The notes under the pieces are model-generated. The model did not search any database and was not told the DNA's origin. It worked only from the letters and a program-made list of their open reading frames with translations. The position numbers were made by a program, and so were the translations under genes. From the NCBI RefSeq assembly GCF_002165255.2, contig NZ_CP028561.1, positions 2,294,001-2,358,000 of the forward strand: a DNA stretch of 64,000 nucleotides, in the 5' to 3' direction. This document shows positions 34,730 to 42,296 of the stretch, in pieces. This DNA comes from Acinetobacter sp. WCHA45 (lineage in GTDB: Bacteria; Pseudomonadota; Gammaproteobacteria; Pseudomonadales; Moraxellaceae). Within the stretch, counting starts at the first letter, position 1, and each line of letters begins with the position of its first letter.

Positions 34730-35704
34730 TTATAAACCTCTTCGGTTTTTCGAATCGATCACACCTTTACCAAAACTACGCATATAGGGTGAAGCCTTCA
34801 CTCGAGGATGTTGTTGTTCTTTTTCTCCATTCACTAGATAAGGAACTACGTAATTCAGAAAATTATTAATCTTCTTTTCATCATGACGATGAATCATTCC
34901 AATGCCTAAAGTTCCCATCGATTCATAGATCGCCATATAGTCAGGATGGTTACAGTTAAAAATATAACCACAGCCATGCGTGATCTGCTCCCAACACTCA
35001 CCTACCCACTGCCCCATTTCAAAACCACTTCGATGTACATTCCCATCGTACATAAGTAAGAGATGACAATGGTAGCCTTTGCTAACACCATGCTCTAATG
35101 CCCATGCATAACCCTGCAAAGCACTAAAGCAAGTATCCTGATCTGCGATTCGACGAAGCAAAGTGTCTAATGCTTTGTTAAATGCCTGAATGTTGTATAA
35201 GGCTTGATATTCCTGAAGAATGGATAAATCCACACGTACAACTAATAGTCTTGCATAATGATTGATCAATGAGGATGTATAGTCGAATAGGCTTTGCTGA
35301 TTCTTTAATTCACGTTGTTGAAAATCGATCAGTTGCTGTTTTACACAGCCTGATAATGACTGGATGTAAGTCAAAATATGCCAGATGGTCATCTCATCAA
35401 AGCAGACTATACAATCATAGTCTGCCTGTGGCATTAGGCTGAGTGTATGATCAACGATGTTCACCACCTCAATAAATATCAGCACTGTATTGCAATAGAA
35501 AAAATTAGCGTTATAGATTGGCTTAAATGACTGAACTAATTTTTGTAGGTCTATCATCAGGTTTTCAAGATATAGATCATAACTACCTAAGCAAACTTCT
35601 TGAATAAAATGATCTACTCCTGCCAGTACTTCTGATTCATGGTAAAGCTGATCATATTGAATATTCTGGTACATTTGGATTCTCTCTCGAAACATAAGGT
35701 TCAT
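34730..35704 (-). CDS. Inovirus Gp2 / YagK-YfjJ family protein
   Basis: 324 residues. The C-terminal ~170 residues carry 'EHGVSKGYHCHLLLMYDGNV' and 'TLGIGMIHRHDEKKINNF', the conserved parts of the YagK/YfjJ C-terminal domain (Inovirus Gp2). The 'HCH' within a hydrophobic strand resembles the HUH of rolling-circle replication proteins, which suggests but does not prove a replication role. Such genes are frequent on Acinetobacter islands. A decayed second copy lies at 32229-32375. Confidence 0.78.
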   Translation of the reverse strand: MNLMFRERIQMYQNIQYDQLYHESEVLAGVDHFIQEVCLGSYDLYLENLMIDLQKLVQSFKPIYNANFFYCNTVLIFIEVVNIVDHTLSLMPQADYDCIVCFDEMTIWHILTYIQSLSGCVKQQLIDFQQRELKNQQSLFDYTSSLINHYARLLVVRVDLSILQEYQALYNIQAFNKALDTLLRRIADQDTCFSALQGYAWALEHGVSKGYHCHLLLMYDGNVHRSGFEMGQWVGECWEQITHGCGYIFNCNHPDYMAIYESMGTLGIGMIHRHDEKKINNFLNYVVPYLVNGEKEQQHPRVKASPYMRSFGKGVIDSKNRRGL

Positions 35705-35746
35705 ATCTAAGAGAGAGATGTAAAATTTTACTGATCTTGATTCTGT

Positions 35747-35771
35747 AGCAGGATGTTGTAGTCATCCTGCT
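35747..35771. terminator. Hairpin upstream of the Gp2-like gene
   Basis: AGCAGGATG (35747-35755) pairs with CATCCTGCT (35763-35771). Placed after the winged-helix gene on the - strand it could terminate that transcript. Confidence 0.5.
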
Positions 35772-35853
35772 TAGCTGAATAGGTTCATAGACGTTGGAAC
35801 ATACTATAGGGTTAGTTCTGAATATTTTAACACTGTGTCATTGATACATGATG

Positions 35854-35879
35854 TATAGCCCATTTGAGTATGGGCTATA
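35854..35879. terminator. Hairpin downstream of the winged-helix gene
   Basis: TATAGCCCAT (35854-35863) and ATGGGCTATA (35870-35879) form a perfect 10-bp stem over a six-base loop. No clear T run. Confidence 0.5.
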
Positions 35880-35936
35880 CCGAGCTAAGTGAATCACAGT
35901 ACTCACCTAACTAGATAAGATATTGTTTATGTTTAA

Positions 35937-35978
35937 TATATTACCTATATATTACTTATAGTTAATAATATATATTAC
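35937..35978. repeat. Short direct repeats TATATTAC
   Basis: TATATTAC occurs at 35937, 35948 and 35971, spaced 11 and 23 bases, in otherwise AT-rich sequence just beyond the 3' end of the winged-helix gene. The spacing is close to one and two helical turns. Confidence 0.5.
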
Positions 35979-36067
35979 CTGCTAAGCGCCCCACCCAGTA
36001 GTTCCAATAAAGTCTTCAACCATATGACGCTTATCATCGATGTATCCAAAGATGTATCGAAATATAC

Positions 36068-37714
36068 TTAGGCTAAAGTTACACTACTTTTTTCAATAAA
36101 TACAAGATGATCTATGGACATACTCTCCTTAGGGAGGAGTCCAAAATCCTTTAATTGTTGCAGGCTAGGTGAATTATCAAAACTTAAAATCCTCTCCTTA
36201 ATTGTTTGCTTCTGAGACTCGAATTGAACATCATTTGTGTTGTCTAACAGAAAAAACTGATTTGCCTGCAAGGTTGGATCAACCATAAAAATGCAACTAT
36301 AATTTTGCTGCTGGGAAGAACGAGGAAGGATACTATAAGGTTTCAAGTTTTTGAGATTATCTTGAAATACTAGAAAGGGATAAAGTTGATTATTTGCAAT
36401 TAAAGTTATCAAAAGACCAACCAACCAGATGTGATGAAATAGATTTTTTAATTCTTTGCCATCCACAGATTTATTCCGATCACTATCCAGCAACGATAAA
36501 AATGAGTTTAGTCGCAATGTACTTTCAAGCTTCTGAATGCTCTCTGAATCCAAAAATTCCAAGCCAACTAACAACCGTTCATATCGATTTTTCACATAAG
36601 AAAGTTCAGTACACCACTGCTCTAAATAACATTGAAACAATGCACATGAAGACAAGTCACCATTTAGTTGAAGCGACTGGGTTTCAGTTTCAACATAACT
36701 TACAAATTCTTTCAACCAGACATCTTCATTTATCGCTACATATAGATTCAACAAATTTGAAACCAGATCTTCTTGGCTCAATTTTGGTTGATCATCGTTC
36801 TTAGGTATTGCGCGATGACATAAGTGGTCACTCAATTGAGTCGGGATTTTTTTAATCAAAGAAGCGAATGCTATATGATGGTCTGTTTTTATATCTGTCT
36901 TATACTTTTCAAATAACTGGATCAAACGACCAATTTTTTGGACTTCAAAGGAATGTGGTTGCGGATATTTGATAATGAAAAAGCAACCATATCTAGCCTT
37001 ATCCCCCCATATCTCATGTGACAAATTCAGCACAAAAAAAGGATTACTTACACGAACGATCGCACTAGATTGCGTGCCATCCACTCTGGTACGGACTATC
37101 CCTTGTTGTTTTAATTTTTTTATACATCTGAATATCGCATCTTTCGACAATCCCGTTTTATGCTTTAACTTATGAATTCCACATTTATTGGTGATACCAA
37201 ATTGATTACTATGTCTAATCAATACCATTAACACTAATGCTGTTTTGAAATCGATTTTTCCAGATAATATCGGTTTAACATGTTGTAAGTGATGTACATA
37301 AAAGTCATGTAGTCTTGTATCAACAAGATGAAAAAATAATGCCTTAAGCGGAAGGTCATGATTCATCAACTTAGTGAACCAACGCTCAATATCAAAATGA
37401 CTTGTGGTCTTTAAACTTCCCCTAACACTAAACATTTCAATATCTAATTTTACAAATGCTTTGCCAGATTTATCATCAGTTCTTTGAATGATAGTTTGAT
37501 GCTCTTGTAATTCATTCAGCGTGGTCTGCAATTTTTTTTCATGAAATACAAATTCCTTTGCAGTCATTGCAGTCGTTAAACAAAATTCTTGCCCTCCATA
37601 CATTTGAATTATTTGGAGTAACAACCATCGTGCTGTTGGGCTCAAAGTAATAGGAGAAAATTCATGAGCAAGTAAAAAAAGTAAAAATCTATCTTCCATG
37701 AATCTATCGAACAC
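36068..37714 (-). CDS. Winged-helix protein of unknown function
   Basis: 548 residues. Around residues 172-212, 'KCGIHKLKHKTGLSKDAIFR' followed by 'CIKKLKQQGIVRTRVDG' is a convincing winged helix with a wing. An N-terminal segment (about 20-80) may be a second one. The long C-terminal part is helical and unrecognised. It could be a replication-initiator-like or regulatory protein. Repeats lie on both sides of it (35937-35978 and 37789-37831), the latter in its promoter region, which it may bind. It is divergent from the coiled-coil gene at 37856. Confidence 0.6.
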   Translation of the reverse strand: MFDRFMEDRFLLFLLAHEFSPITLSPTARWLLLQIIQMYGGQEFCLTTAMTAKEFVFHEKKLQTTLNELQEHQTIIQRTDDKSGKAFVKLDIEMFSVRGSLKTTSHFDIERWFTKLMNHDLPLKALFFHLVDTRLHDFYVHHLQHVKPILSGKIDFKTALVLMVLIRHSNQFGITNKCGIHKLKHKTGLSKDAIFRCIKKLKQQGIVRTRVDGTQSSAIVRVSNPFFVLNLSHEIWGDKARYGCFFIIKYPQPHSFEVQKIGRLIQLFEKYKTDIKTDHHIAFASLIKKIPTQLSDHLCHRAIPKNDDQPKLSQEDLVSNLLNLYVAINEDVWLKEFVSYVETETQSLQLNGDLSSCALFQCYLEQWCTELSYVKNRYERLLVGLEFLDSESIQKLESTLRLNSFLSLLDSDRNKSVDGKELKNLFHHIWLVGLLITLIANNQLYPFLVFQDNLKNLKPYSILPRSSQQQNYSCIFMVDPTLQANQFFLLDNTNDVQFESQKQTIKERILSFDNSPSLQQLKDFGLLPKESMSIDHLVFIEKSSVTLA

Positions 37715-37788
37715 TACCCACTTGTAATTTCACAAATATGGATGATAAAACTCAAATACGCAACTATTAAAATTTAGTAAATATTAAT

Positions 37789-37831
37789 TTAACATTATAG
37801 TTAACATTAATTTGCTAATAAGTTAACATTA
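37789..37831. repeat. Iteron-like repeats TTAACATTA
   Basis: Three exact copies of TTAACATTA at 37789, 37801 and 37823 (spacings 12 and 22) in the divergent promoter region between 37714 and 37856. They could be operator or origin iterons. Confidence 0.6.
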
Positions 37832-37855
37832 TTCCTGTTATTAATTTCATAAGAA

Positions 37856-38791
37856 ATGCTCATCATGACAAGACCATACGAACATTTTGAAAATTGGATG
37901 AAGAAAGACAGTAAAGCTAAGGAAGATTTCATCCAAAAAAATAAAGATGCATGGAGCAAATTAATCCCAAAACAATTTACAGTGTCTATATCCCAACCCC
38001 AAATCCTATTCGGTTATGATCAAGAACAAGCCATACTTTCGACAAAAGAATTTGTCGCCGCATCTAAAGATTTCTATGAAACCATTCGTAAAAAATTTAG
38101 GGAGCACAAGCACCAAACCTCTAAACAGCACAAAAGCCGTATTCAGGCAAGAATAAGTAAAAGCTCAACATCCAAGCTTGAACAAATCAAAAAAAAGCTT
38201 GAACATAGCAGTGCTTCAGGGACACTTGAACATGTCATTAATAGTTTTGATGAAGACAAATTAAAGCAACAAATTCAAATTAATAAATTACAGGAACAAA
38301 TTCAAAAACTGCGAGATTTTGAAGCATATCTAAATAGTAAGCACAAATTAGAGCTTGAGACAGCACATGCACTCAATCAGAAAATTCAGGATTACTTATT
38401 CAGCCAATGGGTTTCAACCCAGCAAAAATTGGAAGTCCTAGAAAACCAATTTCCGAATGAAGATGACCTTGACCAAATTTATGCTTCTCAAAGTGACGAA
38501 GGAAAGGAGAACTCTCGCAGGATAATAAAATCAAATTTACAATCTGATTTTAATAACAACCTTCTCCGCATAAAAGCGACACAGGAACTCAAATCAGAAA
38601 CCACAAATCCCCTTCATACAACTCTTGCGCCTATTTCCGAAAACGATTACCCACTTATTTATCCACGACCTTCAGGATTTACTAAACAAGGGGAAATTAG
38701 TCATAATGACATAGAAGAAAAAACTGATAACAAACAGAGAGCTGTGCCAAAGTACCTTACAAACCCAATAAAACCATTCACCAACAAATAA
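37856..38791 (+). CDS. Coiled-coil protein of unknown function
   Basis: 311 residues, very polar. Residues ~85-215 are rich in Lys, Gln and Glu with heptad character ('LKQQIQINKLQEQIQKLRDF'). The start could be the ATG at 37856 or the one at 37865; neither has a strong ribosome site. It has no catalytic motif. It ends two bases before the stop of the convergent gene at 38794, another helical protein. Part of the element's right-end gene set. Confidence 0.5.
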   Translation: MLIMTRPYEHFENWMKKDSKAKEDFIQKNKDAWSKLIPKQFTVSISQPQILFGYDQEQAILSTKEFVAASKDFYETIRKKFREHKHQTSKQHKSRIQARISKSSTSKLEQIKKKLEHSSASGTLEHVINSFDEDKLKQQIQINKLQEQIQKLRDFEAYLNSKHKLELETAHALNQKIQDYLFSQWVSTQQKLEVLENQFPNEDDLDQIYASQSDEGKENSRRIIKSNLQSDFNNNLLRIKATQELKSETTNPLHTTLAPISENDYPLIYPRPSGFTKQGEISHNDIEEKTDNKQRAVPKYLTNPIKPFTNK

Positions 38792-38793
38792 GC

Positions 38794-39690
38794 TTAAATT
38801 GAATTCAATATTTCCTTCAATATTTCAGGTTGTCCCCTCAACCAATGGATGATCGTTTCATCTAAATAAGCAGTGTTGTTATATGGTATATTATATTTCA
38901 AATCCTTTAGCTTTGATGAAGGGTGTTTAGAATGAAGGATACTGTCTAGTTTTTTAAGTTCATCTTGAAGATTTTTTACTTTGTTAGCTTTTACAGCAGA
39001 TGATGCTTTTTTACGTTTTATTGCATTCTCTAAAAATGGTTCAGACTTGAGTTCATCATCTTGTTCAAGTTTATGAAGCTCAGCCTGCTTGAGGTCAATT
39101 TCAGACTTAATCCAAATGAGATCATATTTTTCAAACTCTTTTAGTAATATAGGTATGATTGAAGTGACCGCCTGATTCAGGTTATCCCATTTACGACCAC
39201 GTTGAGCTACTTGCTCACGTAAAATTCTGTATATTATTTCTCGTCTTGGGTATAAATTTTTGGTATGGCTTGCCACCGCTGCTTGTGTTGCTTTAGCTTG
39301 CCTTTCAAGCGTCGTATCGCAGATTAAATACAACTTTCCACCTAATGCATCTACATACGCCATTAAAATATTTGAGTAACGATTTTTTTGGAGCGTCTTT
39401 TTTAACTGCTCCATATCTTGTCTTAAGCTATTGATCTGCACTAGAAGTTCAAAAATTTGGACAGGCTTAAAAGGAATTGATTTAATATCACCACTCACCT
39501 CTATCAGACTTAAGGCTTGCTCACTGAGTGAAAAATCATTATCTTTCATTCGAAGCATAATTTTTTCTTTCATAGCTGCATATAATGGATTCCCAAACTC
39601 TGCCACCAAATCACACTGATAGTAGTAACAGAAATTTTCAACAATGTTCTGTTCAAGTAATGCTAAATCTGAAGTTATTTTTGATTCCAT
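38794..39690 (-). CDS. Helical protein of unknown function
   Basis: 298 residues, mostly helix, with a coiled-coil segment near 80-105 and another Lys/Glu-rich one near 200-250 ('DLKQAELHKLEQDDELKSEP'). A middle stretch 'TQAAVASHTKNLYPRREIIY' may fold as a small DNA-binding domain, but I cannot show it. Tail to tail with the gene at 37856. No family recognised. Confidence 0.5.
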   Translation of the reverse strand: MESKITSDLALLEQNIVENFCYYYQCDLVAEFGNPLYAAMKEKIMLRMKDNDFSLSEQALSLIEVSGDIKSIPFKPVQIFELLVQINSLRQDMEQLKKTLQKNRYSNILMAYVDALGGKLYLICDTTLERQAKATQAAVASHTKNLYPRREIIYRILREQVAQRGRKWDNLNQAVTSIIPILLKEFEKYDLIWIKSEIDLKQAELHKLEQDDELKSEPFLENAIKRKKASSAVKANKVKNLQDELKKLDSILHSKHPSSKLKDLKYNIPYNNTAYLDETIIHWLRGQPEILKEILNSI

Positions 39691-39911
39691 AATTTTTTAA
39701 TCCATTATTTAACAAAACATTATAACCTGATAATGCTAAAATTTTTTTATACATGAGTACTGATCTACTTTAATCCTTTTCTAAATTTTATAGTGACCTC
39801 ATCAACAAACGGAACTAATGACTTAAAAATACGCGTTGCTCTCTGACCTGTATTTAAAGCTAGAAATTAGTTCTTTCATCTAATTGTTATGACTACAAAA
39901 GGATCAAAGGT

Positions 39912-40133
39912 ATGGGCTACTTAACATCTAAAGAAATTCGCCACAAACTTAAAAATTGCTCTCCTTCAACATTATGGCGTTACCAACAACCCAATCAAAA
40001 AATGTTCGAACAACCGATGCCACAACCTATTAAGAAATGCGTTGGCTCTACTAGCCTTTGGGATGAAGAAACGTTTAACGAATGGCTAATCAAATATTTC
40101 AATAACAACCAAATGAGTAATCTGTCTAGCTAG
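39912..40133 (+). CDS. AlpA-like excisionase/regulator
   Basis: 73 residues. 'MGYLTSKEIRHKLKNCSPST' followed by 'LWRYQQPN' is the helix-turn-helix of AlpA/MerR-type excisionases, and 'STSLWDEETFNEWLIKY' is the usual tail with the wing. It probably helps excise the element or activates the integrase region. The ribosome site is AAAGG before the ATG. The last eight bases overlap the integrase gene on the other strand inside a perfect palindrome. Confidence 0.8.
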   Translation: MGYLTSKEIRHKLKNCSPSTLWRYQQPNQKMFEQPMPQPIKKCVGSTSLWDEETFNEWLIKYFNNNQMSNLSS

Positions 40134-40143
40134 ACAGATTACT
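40116..40143. terminator. 28-bp palindrome shared by two convergent genes
   Basis: AGTAATCTGTCTAG (40116-40129) is followed at once by its exact complement (40130-40143). It encodes the final residues SNLSS and a TAG of the AlpA-like gene on + and likewise SNLSS and a TAG of the integrase on -. TAATTTTTT follows on +, so it may act as a bidirectional terminator. Confidence 0.7.
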
Positions 40144-41325
40144 TAATTTTTTCCACCATTTTTTATAAGCCTTCGACATCTCTTTTTGATAATCATAATA
40201 GTCATATGTCCCCTGTTCCCCAGGCATCACATGACCAACCATCAGTTCCGCAACATCCCTACTTGTAAACGCACTGAAATTTGTCCTTGCTGTACGCCGT
40301 AAATCATGCATAGACCAATGATCCATTTCAATTTTATAATTCTTCCTTGCAAATTGCATGAAGTTATAAGGGGTATCTGTTGGCCCACTACGCCCCATTG
40401 GCTCTTTGCCATTTTCATGTGGGAAAATGTATTCAGAATTACTCAAATCCATTGCCGACTGAAGCCACGGTTTAATTTCATCAATAATAGGTCGGACAAT
40501 ATCTCCTTTACTTTCTCCTGTCTTATGATTTTCATACGGTACTGTCCATGTATTTTTACTAAAATCAAAATCTGATTTCCGTGCAAGCCTCAACTCACTA
40601 TATCGATTGCCATAAAACAAACATAACTTGAGAAATAAAACATTCCTTAATGATGTTCTAGACTCATCACAAATTTTAAAAATTAAAGACAACTCATCAT
40701 CTTGTAATACTCGAACAGTTTTATTTTTCTTAATATTCAAGTCACGTTTTCCAGTGATATGTCTTATAGGGTTTTGCTCAATTAATTTTCGATTGATCCC
40801 CCAATCCAAACACTGCTTTGTATTCGTAAGAATGCGATCAGTTATCGATGGTGACTGTTTAAATTGCTCTTCTAGTAAATCTAACCACATATGTAATGTG
40901 ATTTGCTCAGCAGGTATGCTACCTAACTTTGGGAAAACATAAAGTTCAAATGATCTCAAATATTGATCTGCATTCTTTTTATTAGGAATACTATATTTCG
41001 CATGCCACTCACGAAATAACGCTTCAAAAGTTATAGCCTCTGTGATCTTGTGAAGTTCTACTTTTTTATGAATACGTGGGTCATGTCCCTTTTCTAAAAT
41101 TGCTTTCATTTTCTGCAATTCAATACGAGCTTCTTTAAGGCTCATATTTGGATAGGTTCCCAAGTCTAAACGAGCTTGCTTATCGTTATATCGAAAACGC
41201 ATCTGAAAAGTGAGCTTTCCTTTTTGTGATACACGAACGCTCAATCCATCTTGATCAGGCTCTGTATGTATAGCTGAACGTTCACGATCTAGATTCTTCT
41301 TAAGCCAAGTATCTGTTAAAGGCAT
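40126..41325 (-). CDS. int: Tyrosine integrase (P4-type)
   Basis: 399 residues. The N-terminus has the DUF4102-like arm-binding domain ('DGLSVRVSQKGKLTFQMRFR', 'LGTYPNMSLKEARIEL'). The catalytic domain has Arg241 in 'YGNRYSELRLA', His-x-x-Arg in 'WSMHDLRRTARTNFS', 'LMVGHVMPGE' and the nucleophile Tyr in 'GTYDYYDYQKEM'. It begins 224 bases from the right core and reads inwards. I infer it recombines at the 11-bp core inside prfC. Its upstream region has paired ATGTACAC repeats. Confidence 0.93.
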   Translation of the reverse strand: MPLTDTWLKKNLDRERSAIHTEPDQDGLSVRVSQKGKLTFQMRFRYNDKQARLDLGTYPNMSLKEARIELQKMKAILEKGHDPRIHKKVELHKITEAITFEALFREWHAKYSIPNKKNADQYLRSFELYVFPKLGSIPAEQITLHMWLDLLEEQFKQSPSITDRILTNTKQCLDWGINRKLIEQNPIRHITGKRDLNIKKNKTVRVLQDDELSLIFKICDESRTSLRNVLFLKLCLFYGNRYSELRLARKSDFDFSKNTWTVPYENHKTGESKGDIVRPIIDEIKPWLQSAMDLSNSEYIFPHENGKEPMGRSGPTDTPYNFMQFARKNYKIEMDHWSMHDLRRTARTNFSAFTSRDVAELMVGHVMPGEQGTYDYYDYQKEMSKAYKKWWKKLSNLSS

Positions 41326-41337
41326 TTTACTCCACCT

Positions 41338-41395
41338 GTGTACATATTTTTTTCAAGTAGCTAATTCTAGAAAATATGTACACACATATGTACAC
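41338..41395. repeat. ATGTACAC repeats upstream of the integrase
   Basis: ATGTACAC at 41376 and 41388 (12-base period), and the complement at 41338. The same pair with the same period occurs in the prfC promoter copies at 10613/10625 and, with one change, at 41633/41645. They may be integrase arm sites or operators. Confidence 0.45.
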
Positions 41396-41538
41396 AAACA
41401 TACTGACTAGACTTGAAATCCATTGAACGGGGTTGAAAGATATATCAGATAAAGAATAGCAATATTTTTATATTTTTACAGTACTTACAATGATTTTATT
41501 ATTATATTTGAAATAGGTTGAATGGGCTTGAATAGATA

Positions 41539-41616
41539 TCAAATATTTGGGTGGGAAATGATCGCAAAGGTACGTCGTTGGGCAACCTGTGCCGCTAATT
41601 CGTCTTTAAAATTCAT
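41539..41616 (-). pseudogene. prfC: Abandoned native 5' end of prfC
   Basis: From ATG 41616 the frame reads MNFKDELAAQVAQRRTFAII, then SHPNI and a stop at 41539-41541. The first 23 codons are prfC; after the core at 41549-41559 the sequence is the element. It keeps the native promoter and so may still give a 25-residue peptide. Confidence 0.85.
41549..41559. other. Right attachment core (attR)
   Basis: GGGTGGGAAAT, identical to 10532-10542. To the left is the element's end (TTGAATAG...ATATTT); to the right the host prfC start and promoter. Confidence 0.8.
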
Positions 41617-41718
41617 GAGAAAAATCTTCAATATGTACACAGTTACGTACACATGACTTGATATGTACCATAACTGAAAAGTGAGAATTCGAAATTGGCG
41701 CAATTGTAGCAGATTTAG
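41560..41718. repeat. Native prfC promoter and first codons
   Basis: Counterpart of 10543-10699. Contains the start codons of prfC, the ATGTACAC-type pair, and the shared end GGCGCAATTGTAGCAGATTT. The scattered differences from the left copy show separate ancestry. Confidence 0.8.
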
Positions 41719-41811
41719 TGAACTTGTTTATTGATTGTTGATAAGTACCAAGTTATCCACACAAAGCTTTATTTGTTAACAACCGAATTGAAATTGAACT
41801 ATAAACAGACT

Positions 41812-42153
41812 TATGACACCAAGCAATGCCGTCAGGCCATTGCAGATCGGCAAGCACATGCGGTGATTCCAACTAGAAAAAATGCGAAACCATGGAAAGA
41901 TACAAAGACCAGCTCGCTAGAGCGAAACGAATGACTTCGAACAGTTAAACATTTAGGCAGGACACTATGGAAAAAATGGTCAAACTATCATCACCGAAGT
42001 TTGCTAGAAACCAAGATGCACTGCATCAAATTATTGGGTGATAGGCTTAGTGCAAGGCATTTTCATAACCAAGTCAATGAGATTCATGCACGTGTGGCAG
42101 TATTAGATAAATTTACGGAGTTGGGGCGACCTCACATCCAAGTAGTCACTTAA
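41812..42153 (+). pseudogene. Remnant of an IS5-family transposase
   Basis: C-terminal part only. 'YDTKQCRQAIADRQAHAVIP' and 'TRKNAKPWKD' are followed by a frameshift near 41933, then 'RTLWKKWSNYHHRSLLETKM' and 'RHFHNQVNEIHARVAVLDKF' up to the stop. The Glu region of the DDE domain is recognisable, the N-terminal half is missing. TTTGTGCAACAAAGC at about 42190 may be its right end. Confidence 0.8.
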
Positions 42154-42240
42154 ATTTGGATAACTTGGGACAAGTTTAGTCTTTGAATGTTTGTGCAACA
42201 AAGCACTTATCCGACAAATAGTTCAGTTATAAATTGAAAT

Positions 42241-42266
42241 TATGATTAAGAATCATTATTATTCTC
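42241..42266 (+). promoter_or_regulatory. Fur box of the TonB receptor gene
   Basis: TATGATTAAGAATCATTATT, 31 bases or more before the start, matches AATCATTAT and most of the inverted half of the Fur consensus. It suggests iron repression of the receptor. Confidence 0.6.
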
Positions 42267-42296
42267 AAAATTTTTCTCATATCTGTGTGAACGATT

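Larger units (their letters stand above)
10543..41559. mobile_element. Integrative element inserted in prfC (31.0 kb)
   Basis: Bounded by the 11-bp repeats at 10532 and 41549, with a tyrosine integrase 224 bases from the right end. The left end (10543-10699) carries a copy of the prfC promoter and first codons, related but not identical to the native copy at 41560-41718. Contents: Fic, predicted nuclease, type III R-M, Lamassu-like system, decayed AlpA gene, RDF-like, YqaJ, DUF932, GmrSD-like gene with an IS insertion, structured leader RNA, small membrane genes, YaaW-like pair, Gp2-like, winged-helix and coiled-coil genes, AlpA, integrase. No relaxase of a known type or T4SS is visible, so I infer a non-self-transmissible or mobilizable island. 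Confidence 0.85.

Noticed and set aside
37789..37831. CRISPR-like array
   Set aside because: Repeats are only nine bases with spacings of 12 and 22; this fits operators or iterons, not CRISPR.
10543..41559. A self-transmissible ICE of the SXT/R391 family
   Set aside because: The prfC site is shared, but there are no T4SS, TraI-type relaxase or SetCD-like genes in the 31 kb.
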